Part shown: positions 1 through 11,700 of the stretch, in pieces
Layout of the letters: every line of letters starts with the position of its first letter
Position numbering within the stretch: the first letter of the stretch is position 1
NCBI GenBank assembly: GCA_905250075.1
Contig: CAJNOP010000200.1
Coordinates: forward strand, 87,416-151,415
Reading direction: 5' to 3'
Origin: Rotaria sp. Silwood1
Taxonomy: Eukaryota > Rotifera > Eurotatoria > Philodinida > Philodinidae
DNA length: 64,000 bases
The notes under the pieces: generated by a model
The model's input: only the letters and a program-made list of their open reading frames with translations
What the model was told of the DNA's origin: nothing
Databases searched by the model: none
Program-made: the position numbers and the translations under genes

Positions 1-266
1 TTTTTTTTACGCAACAAGAAAACAGATTACAAATACTATATAGAATCAACTAAAAATGACCACAACTCGTGAAAAAAGAAACTTTTTTCCACTACGAATA
101 TTGCACAAATAAGTTGCAAGTTGAGATAACTAAAAAATGCCTTTTATAAAAGCTTCCGTGATGAATATATATATATAAAAGAGTAAGAAAAGCATATAAT
201 TCATTTTTCATTCGTTTCAGCTTTTACTTGTCGGTTAATAGCAAGAATTTCAACAAGTATTCAATT
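1..266. other. Upstream flank of Ly6-type gene
   Basis: AT-rich DNA with a short (AT)n run near 168-178. I see no coding exon. It probably contains the promoter and 5' UTR of the gene starting at 267, but no motif is clear enough to name. Confidence 0.4.
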
Positions 267-771
267 ATGAAATTACTTCTTCTCGCTCTCATCTATTTGC
301 TTAGTAAGTTTTAACTTTAGAATAAATATTGAACATGTATTTAATGATAAAATTCTTCTAGACATTTGGTTTACTGAAACCTATCAATGCTATCAGTGTG
401 ATAGTGTTAATGAACCGGGCTGCAGTGATCCTTTTAAAAAGGGACAAGCTGCAGACGAATGGAAAGTCACAATAAAACCTAACGAACGATGTCTAGTACG
501 TATTTTCATTTCTTACTATACAGACTAATGATATTTTTCAAAGAAAGCCACACTCTTAAGTGGAACCATCAGTCGAGCCTTCGCTAATGTCACCCAATGT
601 ATACAAGGTGAAAACAAATGTCTAACAGCGGATGCGCCGATAGTTGGAAAAATATCGACATGTTGTTGTAATTCAGACTTGTGCAATGGTGTATCATCTG
701 TCCAACAGCAATGTTTCGTTGTTTTTGGTATCATTAGTACACTCATCATACTCATCTACCATCGTTTTTAG
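267..771 (+). CDS. Ly6/uPAR-type (three-finger) small surface protein
   Basis: Predicted exons are 267-303, 362-495 and 544-771, giving 132 aa. The first intron is 58 bp and the second 48 bp. Residues 1-18 or so are a hydrophobic signal peptide (MKLLLLALIYLL...). The mature part opens with YQCYQC and ends with the family signature CCCNSDLCN; about ten cysteines have the spacing of a three-finger fold. A hydrophobic tail (VVFGIISTLIILIYH) closes the protein and could be a GPI-anchor signal or a single membrane segment. Proteins of this family (Quiver/Sleepless, Ly6) sit outside the cell and modulate receptors or channels. The ligand cannot be told. The start is the first ATG before the signal peptide, and the phases join without a shift. 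Confidence 0.8.
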
Positions 772-3195
772 GACAACAAACACGAAACTTTGGTTAAAAC
801 CTTTCTTTTAGGACTTTGTTTTTCATCAATAAACAAACTTATTCTTTGTCAGAAACCATGAATGTTATCATTCCATGTTATGCTCATTTGTTAAATTTAT
901 ATATTGAATCGTAATCAAAGTTGATTAAAAGTTGTTCTGATGACAGATCAGTCTAACTTAAAACTTAGTGAATATCATTGTGACTAACATCATAGTTAAA
1001 TTTACTTAAAACTTAAATGTGCACAAGTTTCACTACAGTATAATTTAAGACGGAGACAAATACTCCGTATAAGTATATACATATGTCTGCAGATATCTAG
1101 CCTAATTAAATATTCTTTCGTGGTATTTATAACTTCATGTTGTAGTTCTTAGACAAATGTTCAAAATGATGCACTGTTTTTTTAGAAAACATTGTAGAGC
1201 AAAGGGTATGAGAGAATAAAGTTCGTGAAAAAAAAAGAACTATATAATTACTCTGGAAAAAGGCCTTTCCTCGAATCGACAAGATTATATTCAGTGTCTG
1301 CTTCCGCTGCTATCTAACGACCACCACCGTGTCGTCTTATTAGGCGTGGTGAACATCTCCGATCTCCACACATAGTATAATCAATGAAAAATATCACAGA
1401 TAACTCAGTTATTCATCACAAAAGAAAAAACATATTCTCCTAAATTTTTTCATAATTGCAGTTGATTTGGTTTTTGTTTTAGTATTATGAATATTTATAA
1501 CCTTAAAATTTTTTAAGAGTGTTTCATCATTTTTGAGCTCATAATTTCAGCATATAGAGAAAACGTCTATACTAGATGATCTCAAAATCATTGGAGTCTA
1601 TAGGCCTTATCTACAGAATTACAAGTTTCGCTGTTGTTTTTAACGTCGTAGAGAACATGGTCTGAACAATGCAAGCGATGTCTTCTGTTCTGAAATCTTG
1701 TCTACATGTAGATTTAATTATCCTAAAAATATCCTAAAAAGTTTTAATCAAAACGAGGACTTCCAATTTTGATATATTCAGCATTCAAAACTCACGATTT
1801 CTCTAATCAACTACGGAGACTGGTCAGTTTTTCCACGTTGTATATCTTAAAAAGGAAGTTTAGGCCTTTGACTAAAACTTTTTAGGATATTGTTAGGAGG
1901 ATACCACATGCATAAAGAAAAAAATGTCAAGTTACAAACCATTTGTTGAATTTTTCTGGGAATACTCTATCGGTTGATAAAAATCCATAAAAGTCACAAC
2001 TCTGTAAAGAAAGTCTATGAAATCGGGTTCTTTTATAGTTTTCTCATCCAGAAGTTGTCTCTATATGCTCAAAATGTAAATTGAAAAGCGATGAATCACT
2101 TGGAAGAATTCACTCATTAGTATGGCTATTGAAGATTTATTTAGAGGGTGTTTAACTAGTTTTAGTAATAAAGTGGCTTCAATTTTATGTAAGCTATTAT
2201 GTGTTGGCTATAATATTGACGCTCATAGAATATTCTTTTTTATATACAACATATATAGTAGAGTAACGAAGAAACAAGAATTATTTAGTGCTTATGAACA
2301 AAACTGTCATTCAAAAATCAGAATTATTCAGAAATTTTACATGTGTACATTTATCTTAATTGATCGACAATCTTTAGTGAATACAGAACGACTTAGATAC
2401 AAAGTCTTTAATTTTCAACTTTATTTTAGAAAGAACACATTTCATACACGATAGAATAAGGAAAAGCTATAGAATTCAAACATCAAAGAAGAACAAGTGT
2501 TAAATAAACAAAGATCGGTATCGAGTAAAATACAAGTACAGATGTGACACATAACTTGTGAAACATAATCTAAAAGGAGTGTTGAAGTATATAGGATGGA
2601 AATTGAGACCCGGTTATTCCCCGCTTCTCCAGTAGACCGTGACATATGGCCTAGAAACGTTTTCATCTCCGTTACAGACCATGAGACATGTTTTTGATAT
2701 ACGATCGCAAACCGTATATCAATAACGTCTAGTTATAATGTATGAACTTCTTCACTGCTGCATTTCTAGAGGACTAAGTGAAACCATAGTAAAAAAGAAA
2801 TTGTCTCAAAATAGATGAAATTAAATAATATTCTTGTGATTAACAACAGCAGCAATATCGTAGTTCACATCGTAATATCATAAGGACTGTGCTAACAGCT
2901 TTTACACCAGGAATCAATTAATGAAATTGTAAATTCTAAGACAAAGGTCTACACACGAAATACCAAAGAAACTGATTCATAATGATTTTGACATGAAATA
3001 AACAGATGAATACTTTTCTTTTAACAAATAGAAAAACCTTTCAATAGATTTCTTCATGATGACGGCAATGTTCAATCGATAAGTGGATGAGGAGGACAAT
3101 GATTTTGTGTTTACTCGCCCAACTCCAACTACCCCATCCTTTACTTTCGCAGAAGAAAATACAACGATTGCTAATCTACGAAGCGAAAAATCTGC
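772..3195. other. Gene-free spacer
   Basis: This stretch holds only short, low-complexity open frames. The longest, 2122-2454 (+), would encode 110 aa rich in I, F, Y and K, with no recognisable motif or signal and with background-like composition. I do not support it as a gene. No RNA gene or clear repeat was seen. Confidence 0.45.
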
Positions 3196-3639
3196 CTAGA
3201 TTAATCTGCTATCCTGTAATTTTCCTACTATTAGAAGACCAATGCTACAGAACAGAATAGCAATCCATACTATAACACCAAATACGGTCGACAACATGAG
3301 AACAGTATAGACACGAGCTGATAAACGTTCAGCTCGGTCTAGTTCTTTTCGTTCGATCATAAGACGAATTTGGCGGGATTTGAATAAAGCCCAACATGGT
3401 CCAACGATAAAAAAGCAGAGTATAGTGAGAATTAAAGCCCAAATGAAATGAGTTTCAACTGGGCGTGGACGGAGTTTCACAGCATTCTTCGATGGTTTCG
3501 ATTCTTGCAATGGTAGCTGCTTGTTTTGTTCATGATGCTGATCATGTTGTTGTTGAACACGTTGGGTTGTAAGTTCTTTGGCAGAGAGAGGTAACGGAGC
3601 GTCTTGAAGTGAATTAAAGCTTGGTCCATGTTCTATCAT
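3196..3639 (-). CDS. CD225/dispanin (IFITM-like) two-TM protein
   Basis: A single-exon gene of 147 aa. Residues 1-60 are polar and rich in Q, H, P and S. Two hydrophobic segments follow (about 67-87, FIWALILTILCFFIVG..., and about 112-138). Between them is a basic loop, KSRQIR...RAERLSARVYTVL. The order of Cys-containing first membrane segment, KSR motif, A-x-x-S/Y segment and second membrane segment is that of the CD225 (dispanin) family, which includes IFITM, PRRT and TUSC5-like proteins of plasma and endosomal membranes. Sequence identity to any one member is low, so the subfamily is open. The ATG chosen is the first in frame. A (TC)8 tract lies about 310 bp upstream. Confidence 0.6.
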   Translation of the reverse strand: MIEHGPSFNSLQDAPLPLSAKELTTQRVQQQHDQHHEQNKQLPLQESKPSKNAVKLRPRPVETHFIWALILTILCFFIVGPCWALFKSRQIRLMIERKELDRAERLSARVYTVLMLSTVFGVIVWIAILFCSIGLLIVGKLQDSRLI

Positions 3640-6600
3640 CGTGTCTTAAGTACGTTATCGTCTGTTTTGAATTGAAGTAATGAAACCTAAACAGAAACAT
3701 ATTCTTTCTTCACCAAGAAAATCGAAAAAAGTAGACGTTCAATAACATGATAATAAATGACGAAAACAAGACCGTATAGATCGAATGATCAGTCATTCAA
3801 TCACTTAGTAAGTCTCAAGCTTTAAATAAACTAGAATATTTTGTATAAGCATGAAAATAACTTCGTATAATTTCTTGATTTTATAACTGCGCTCTGCAAC
3901 GATCATTTTCACTGTAAAGACGTCACAAACGTGACACCTAACGTTGTCTCTCTCTCTCTCTCTTTATAAACGTTCGGAGCTGTGCTAGTAACAAAAAAAA
4001 GAACAAGAACAAATGACGACTGTCGTCGCAACTCTTGACAATTTTTTTTCTGTTCTCGATATATTCTATTCAATCCAAGATGTGTGTACGTGAATAAATA
4101 CGTTTACAAATAATCATCTATTCACTGCTTGCTCACTACCAAGTTTGTCATGTTATTTTTCATCTCTCTTTTTTTTTCCTCTATATCTTCCTCAGCAGTG
4201 AGTTTAAATATGGTGTATAGAGAATAACAATAAACTGGAGAGACAGTGTTGATGTGCGTGCATGCCGTACGGTCTAGTATAAGGATAAGATGAAGAGAAA
4301 AACTTCCTCAATTACTCACCTACTCACTCACGTCCTCATCATACAGTCCCATCCGCATTGACCTCGAGACACATACCTACATATCCATTTACCTGTGCAT
4401 CTCATACTCTCCAAAATCAGAATATATATTGATATTTTTATTTTTTTCACGACCTTTTTTCTGCATATCGTCGCTTCATATGATCATATAACATAAAGAA
4501 TAAATATAAGGATTAGAGTATTAAATTGCATTCAGGTAGTCGTTGTATGATCTATACGGGCACATATTATATTCTTAAACAAATGTATTGGACGAAAATA
4601 CGATATATATTTTGTATATATACTTGCCCTGCATCATGTATTAAGTTAATAAAGAAAGTAAGATAGAGACTCAAAATTTTGGCTGACCAATATTATATTC
4701 TCTCAAGTCAAGAATTGATTAGAAATTGAAACTATTTAAAGTAATCGTAAATTATTCAGACATATAAAAACAAGTAGTCACCTATCATATCGAATTTTGT
4801 GTTTTGTATATTTCTCTGTCAGCTTTTCTCAGATTAAATAAATACTCACGACGGCAATGTATTTCATAGAGACAAAAATTAAGAAATTTCACTGTATTAC
4901 TACAGTAACTGGATAATTTACGATATTATAATATCATTAGACTTGTTTGACATGACAATGTCAGTTCTAATGAAAACCATGCAACAAATGTTAAAACTTG
5001 AAAAACTTTAGCGAAATATCACAATTGGTACAACGTAGTTGTGTCTGTTTCATTCAATTTCAAAGTATTGAAAGGAAAAGTATCAATAAGGCCACTTTTT
5101 TGGCTTGAGAAATACTTGAAAAAAGATGACATATTCGGAACTAACATTGTGTCTTATTTTTTTATCTGTCATCTGTATCATCTTATATATGATCTTGATC
5201 GAATATAATTGTTCTTGACTATATTTAATAATTTTATCAATCAGTGTTTTTTTTCAATGAGTATCGTTTATTTTGAGTTTCTGTTTGTACTGTTATTGAA
5301 ACATTCACTTCGTATATTATGTAAATGTGCTTTTTCATTCGTTAAATAACGACTATCAATAATCGATCATTAGTAATCACTTGCTTTTGGATTACTGAAA
5401 GTCTACTATTATTCATATTCATCCATTCAAAGTGCTACATATATGTTACCATTTATCTTTCAAGTTGATGGTTAAAATGTACTTGACAGAAAAAAACAAA
5501 TCGAAGCATATGTTCACAATGTTTTCAATAAGAAAGAACATCTATATATAGATTGTTTTTCGGTAACTTTCATGTGTTCAAATTCTAATTGAAATCTAAC
5601 TGAATCTGAAAATGTTCTAGAGTTTGCAAGTGTTCATATATCTCTAGAGAGATATCGTCTTAGTTGCATGAGTTAGCAATTGAAATAACTTCAACTACAA
5701 AGCAGAATCTGTTCTCATAACTATGTGATGAAAACATGAATTGAATCCACTACGGTTAATAGCAGCTCAACAAAAGTGAGCTAAAAATGTCAAGTTTGTA
5801 AATATTTAGTTTACACGAATTTTAACTTCTGATTGTTGAATAACTTTTTCTAACCATAATCAGTACGTTCAGCATGATTTGAGGTCCTTATTGCATTATA
5901 AGAAAGCATAAGTTCAAAATTTAGAGCTACAGTTTTGATGACGACGAGAAATTTGTCAGTAGGAGACTTTCACGTTCATATTTCTAGATTGTTAAGAGAG
6001 TAAAAATGAACAAAAACGAGCAAAATAGATTAACTTCAGCACCCTAAAAATCGATAAAAACTAGTGAAAACGGGCTGATTTTAAAATTGTTTTCAAGCGT
6101 CATGCACTCATACCCACCTGGTGAAGAATAAAGATTTGCTGCAATCTCTTCCGCCATGTTGATTTTCGCCATATGCTGCATTCGCTGTGATGTGCTTTCG
6201 CCATTGTGCGTTTCGCGGAATTCTTTTTTCAATGAAAAGCTTTCCGCTTTTCTGTTTTTCGCTGAATGAATACTATGTCAACAGTAAGAGAGTGACTCAT
6301 GACAGTGGTTGATAAATTAAAAACGCTACAGTCATATTACTTCATAGCTTTTAAATCGATGATTTCTGCCTGTTTACTGAAGAATAAGTCTGTCGCAAAA
6401 AATGAAATTAAAAGAAAACTATTCATTGATTCTCAGAATCAATTAGAGAAATCACTTAGCCACGTTCTTTTTCTCTCTGATCATACATGAGAATGTGCCA
6501 TATCTTTATCAACATGATAGGAAGTATGAAATTCACCCATATTTATGCGTCAACTTGGAAAGAAGAAACACTTACACGTGATGAGAAAATGTTACTTATA

Positions 6601-6676
6601 GTTTGAGATACAAAAGTGCATGAAGTGAAATGACAAGTCATTGCATACATAGGCTAACCTACAATAATAATCGAAT
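3640..6676. other. Gene-free spacer with a GCGAAA/GCGGAA-rich patch
   Basis: Apart from the TC repeat I find no supported gene in this 3 kb. At 6,120-6,265 there is a patch richer in G+C than its surroundings where GCGAAA, GCGGAA and ATGGCGAAA recur on the minus strand. It gives short open frames (6044-6232) that look like repeat translation, not protein. Frame 6299-6490 (+) also lacks any signal. Confidence 0.4.
3947..3963. repeat. (TC)8 microsatellite
   Basis: Pure TC dinucleotide run, directly beside a TTTATAAA motif and about 310 bp upstream of the CD225-like start on the minus strand. Nearby (about 3919-3937) are two close copies of a GTCAC/GTGAC half-site in inverted orientation. A promoter role is possible but unproven. 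Confidence 0.6.
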
Positions 6677-7172
6677 ATGCTTTACATATGCGTTCTTATC
6701 AGTTTCTTTATACTGCTTCATGTTAATTGTAAGTTCGAACAGTTTTTGTGATTGAAAGACGATATGCATAATCTTTTTTGTAGGTATGAGTATCGAGAAA
6801 GGACAAAGTTCATCATTTGTTACAATTGAATACGCAACACTAACGCAACAGACAAATGACACGTCAAAATCATCCTCAGTACTACCTCTTGACTCTGAGC
6901 TTATCGATCAATATGCATCGTCGAATGAATCAACACTTGCACAAGAGAACGAATCAGGGCTACCATATACAACCAAAGCGATTAATCGTTTACAATCCAA
7001 GCAACTCAATGAAGAATCTACCACTATAGTAGGTAAATTATCAGATAATATCACTGCTGATTCGTCAAGTATATGTTGGAAAGTTGTTATTGGCATTGTG
7101 GTAAGTGTCATTATCTTAATGGTTTTCTGTTCTGTCTGCTTGTATTGTTTGGGCAAATATTACGGATTATAA
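6677..7172 (+). CDS. Small type I membrane protein, Ser/Thr-rich ectodomain
   Basis: Exons 6677-6728 and 6784-7172 give 146 aa. The first exon encodes a signal peptide (MLYICVLISFFILLHVNC). The 55-bp intron has GTAAGT and TGTAG borders, and the phase joins exactly. The middle, about 20-110, is rich in S, T, Q, N and E with no domain I recognise. A single membrane segment follows (WKVVIGIVVSVIILMVFCS) with a short YCLGKYYGL tail. The layout suggests a small glycosylated surface protein. No family is recognised and no function is proposed. The ATG at 6786 lies inside the second exon; starting there would lose the signal peptide. Confidence 0.6.
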
Positions 7173-8252
7173 GCAAATCGAACTGACTAGTGTAAATTTA
7201 CTGACAAATTTCTACTTTCAAGAGAATGAACGAAAGATTCAAACTTATAGGTCTTTGATATCTCATATTTTCTCGTGCATGCTGAATAATTGGATATTTT
7301 TTCTATTACTACATCAGCTTTCTCTTTCATTTTTTGTAAATAAAAAATGTGTTGCTTCGTATTTTTTTATTTTGTAAGATATATATGCTCGATTTTCTAA
7401 CTAGTTATTGCTCAACTCAATAAGACTGTAATTTACAGTCGATCAATAATAAAAAAAATAATTGCAGCGATCCACAGTGTATATGTTAACATTTCTGTTA
7501 TCTATGTTGAGCTATATTCCAATCCAAAAAACATGAAGGCTGTTTTAGCTTATGTATTTTCTGTAGTAGAATAACAGCTGCCCTCTTTTGAAATTTAATA
7601 CTTAAACCATGTAAAAATATTATTTTGCTGATTCATAAAGATACTTTTGAAAACTGTTTTCCGCAGTTCACGTAGAAGTCATAGATGAATACATAACAGT
7701 ATGAATAAGCAAAAATGGACCCTGGTTAGAAAAAAAAAACATGTATGTACGAGGTTTTCTTAATGCAAATGAACATTAGAATTTATTTTTAAATAAAACA
7801 AAATTATTTTAGAATTTTACTCCTAATTAAAAATAAAAATACTACCTGTGACATATTTATTAAACTTGATTTATATTCTACATTATTGAAAGAAAGATGT
7901 ATATATTTTTATATTCTGCCGTAACTCATCATTCGCTTGTCTTTTTTTTTTCAATGGATGAAATAATAAATTCTATTGCTAACAACACATACATATATTG
8001 TAACAAAAAAAAAGACAAACAACGTTGTTTTATTGTGTAGGAGGCATGAAAAATTTAACACTTTGCTCGACAATCTGTAGATTCAAATAATTCTACTTGA
8101 AGTTTCTATTACATACTTTTGCATCATCAAAAGACTATATGTGAAATCTAATATTATAGTACACGTCATAGTATAGGCTCGTGAATCATCCATCCTGCTA
8201 CTATTATGCTATGTGAAAGACAGAACGAAAGAAAGAAAAAAAAGAATAGTCT
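7173..8252. other. Gene-free spacer
   Basis: AT-rich DNA with poly-A and poly-T runs and AATAAA-like strings that may serve the upstream gene. No coding exon, RNA gene or repeat family is supported. Confidence 0.4.
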
Positions 8253-8324
8253 AGGGGGCACCCGGGATTGAACCAGGGACCTCTCGATCTGCAGTCGAAT
8301 GCTCTACCACTGAGCTATACCCCC
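8253..8324 (-). tRNA. tRNA-Cys (anticodon GCA)
   Basis: On the minus strand the 72-nt sequence folds as a standard cloverleaf. The 7-bp acceptor stem pairs GGGGGTA with TGCCCCC (one G-T pair). The D arm contains TAGCTCAGTGGTAGAGC. The anticodon stem TTCGA/TCGAG encloses loop CTGCAGA, so the anticodon is GCA (Cys). The T arm is CCTGGTTCAATCCCGGG. No intron is present. A- and B-box internal promoters are intact, and the T-rich tract TTCTTTTTTTTCTTTC downstream of the minus-strand 3' end suits pol III termination. Confidence 0.96.
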
Positions 8325-8710
8325 CATGCTATGATATTTTATCATTATTAGGTCATGTTCAAATTCAACAATACTTATTCATTCTAAATCATTGAGTTCC
8401 CAGTTTTGTATCATCGAATATATATATATATATGTAAATATTCTTATTTTGGATCAATGATAAAATTCTACGTCGTCAATATTATTCATATACCAGTAAT
8501 AAATCGATGTACTATATCACAAGCGAACTGAATAAAAATTTATCTTATTGAAAGAAAACATTTTGATCTAATGATGACTCTAAAATTTAGAAACGTTTTT
8601 TTTTCTTTGCTTCTTGAAAGATAAATAAATACAAGATTTATTAAAATAAATATTGAGAAAAACAGCTACATATAATCAATATACATTAACGATAAATGAA
8701 AAACAAAATT
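8325..8710. other. Short spacer between tRNA-Cys and the flippase 3' end
   Basis: AT-rich spacer with an (AT)n run near 8420-8433 and TTTATT strings on the plus strand (AATAAA on the minus strand) that could act as poly(A) signals for the flippase gene. Nothing else is seen. Confidence 0.4.
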
Positions 8711-11700
8711 TCATTTTTTATGATGCCGCCGAGAATGTAGACTTGATGCCGATTTTGTTCGTAAAGTACCTGATGTTATCATTGGACCCCAGCCTTTTTG
8801 TTGCGAGAATGCATAGCCAGATCTTAATCGAATAAAAAAAAAAAATCATATTAAAAATAATACAATAAAAATCAAAAAGAAAAACAACGTACCCAGTAGA
8901 TCTAATTGATAATGATCTTTGTCTTTGTATTGGATCGGTTCGATTTTTAATAGTTTGTTTTTCATGAATACCAAATTTTTGAATTAATCGAGCTTTATCA
9001 ATATCGTTTGGCATAAAACGTATACGAAAAAATCTAAATTAATCTTAAATTAATGTTATATATTCAAAAGAGACTTACTCTCGTCCAACAACAGGTAAAA
9101 GAAGTATGGCACATATAAGTAGAAGTGTAAACCAAAATGTTCCACTTTTTAATGCTACTTGAAAAATACCAACATATGGATAATTTATTTTAAAAGTTAT
9201 ACGTAATATTGTCGAATACATAATAAAATGTAAAAGAAAATGAAGTGCAATTGTACCTAATAAAATAAAAATATAAATGCCTGTCCAATACCACATTTCA
9301 AGAGCATTTTCTATATTAACAACAATAACTAATATAGTTGCTACCATAAAACCAAATGTTTGAAAATCGGTTAGTGTTACACCAGATGATTCAGTACTTG
9401 ATAATATACATAAGTAGGAAAAAAAGAAAATTATACACGATGATATAAAACCATGTAGAGCACATTCAACGAATACTTTTCTATTAAATAATTTATCTTT
9501 TTGACCAACTATATACCTGAAATGAAATTATTATTTTTAATAAATATTATTCAAATGTTTTCATTTTTTTATTCTTTTAAAAATTTTGCAAGAAAATAAA
9601 TTTGAATGAAATTAACTTACAAATGAGGTTTAGTAATCGAATGATTTGCGCTTATATCCTATCAATCAATTAAACATTTATTTTATTATTCGAAAATAAA
9701 TATTATTTAACATACTTGTTCAAGACAACCTAATACTACAACAGGACAAGTTGTAAAAAAAATATTATAACAAGTAACAAAGAATGCATCAAATATTGTC
9801 TATTTAAAAAAAGAATATATATATATAATGAATTTCGTCTTAATAAATATCTTACTTGAGCTGAAAATCCACAATACAAAGCAAACCAAAATTGACAAAA
9901 TGTAAAAGCAAAATTTTTATAGAAAAAATAACGTAAAAATTTTGATATACGTATATAAGACCATCGACCATGAACAAGTAATAATCGTTCAAGATATCGA
10001 AATTGACCAATACTATAATCACTTGCTAAAACAGCTTGTCGACCTTCTTGTCCACTAATTCCAATACCAACATGTGCTTCTATACAAAGAAGCAAAAAAC
10101 TATTTTTATTTCTTTTTTCCTTATTAGTTTAAATAATATCTTACTTTGTATCATAGAAACATCATTAGCTCCATCTCCAATAGCTAATACAATCATTTTA
10201 TCATGTTTCATAATTAATTCTACTACTTGTGATTTTTGTAAAGGTGTTACTCGACAACATATAACTGCTTTACACATTGTAGCAAGTTCAAGAAATTTCA
10301 TTTTTAATTTATCTGATAATGCATGAATTAATGCATGTCCTGTTATTAATAAACTAAAACCTTGAAAATCATCTGAATTTATTTGTTTATTTGTATGTTG
10401 AGTAAATTTATGTTCATCAATACTTAAATTTTTCCAATTAAGTCTTTTATTTTGATCATCAATATGAATATTAAATGATTGTTGAATTTTTTCGATTAAT
10501 TCAATTCGAAAACGATTTAATTCATTCATTACATCTTCTTCTGTTTCAACATCAATTCTTTTTATTATCATATTATCTGTTAAAAGTCGACAGGAAAAAC
10601 CAATATTTTCTGCAGTTTCTAAACAAATAAATAAAGAAATAATTTTATAAAAAAACAAAAAAAAAAAAATTTTTTTTCTACCAATTTTATCACCAGTTAA
10701 CATCCAAATTTTAATTTCAGCTTCTGTTAATCTTTCAATACATTGAGGTACACCATCTTGAAGTTTATCTTCTATTGCAGTCATACCAAGTAATTTCATA
10801 TTCTTTTCTATTTCTTCATATAATTCATCAATCTGTTCTTCACGTCTTTGCATACTCGTACTAAATTATGTTTATGAAAATATAATATTAATCGCATAAT
10901 CAATTATACTTACGTAGCTCTTTTTAATTTTTTTGCCCATTTTTCATAATCATTTGCATTCAATTCTTTCCATGCTAAACATAATGTACGTAAACCTTCA
11001 CTAGCAACTTTCTAAAGAATAGAAACCGTATTTAGATAGTCAAATGAATTGCATTCATACATGTAAATGATCATGTGTTAATGTCATAATATTTTTTTCT
11101 GATGGATCTAATCTTTCTTGTATCACTGAATCGGCACCTTTACAATATAAAATAATTTGTCCATGTTTTCTCACTATAACCTATAAGTTAAACAAAACTA
11201 TCAAGCAGAAAGTGAAAAGAAATACTTACGGACATACGCTTTCGATAATTATTAAAATCGAGAATATTTAATAGATCAAAGGTCTCGATTTTATTTCGAA
11301 AACGTACTGTGATACTACTTTGAGTACGATTCTAAATAGATAATAGAGTTTTTTTTTTTTTTTTGAGAATTATTTAGTTAATAGACGTACAACAAAAGCA
11401 AAACCAAATGAACGTGCAGCTGTTACTAACGCATTTTCATCAGGTGATTGAGCTTGATAAATAATTTTATCATCCTGTTCTTCAGTCACAACTGTATGAC
11501 ATAATGCCAAATGTGTAAAAAAATGATTAACATCATTATCTTCGTTTTTATCAATAGTATCGATTAATGTTTTATCATACCAAACAAAATTATTATCTTG
11601 TTCTATAAATTTAATTGCTTGTAATTCATTAGCAATTCGGTTATTGTCGTCATTCTCATTCGGTATATCTCCATATAATTTACCTCGAATAGAACATTTC

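Noticed and set aside
2122..2454. 110-codon open frame on the plus strand
   Set aside because: Composition is like random AT-rich DNA, with no signal peptide, motif or splice context.
6044..6490. Short open frames 6044-6232 (-) and 6299-6490 (+)
   Set aside because: The first is translation of recurring GCGAAA/GCGGAA motifs; the second has no recognisable feature.
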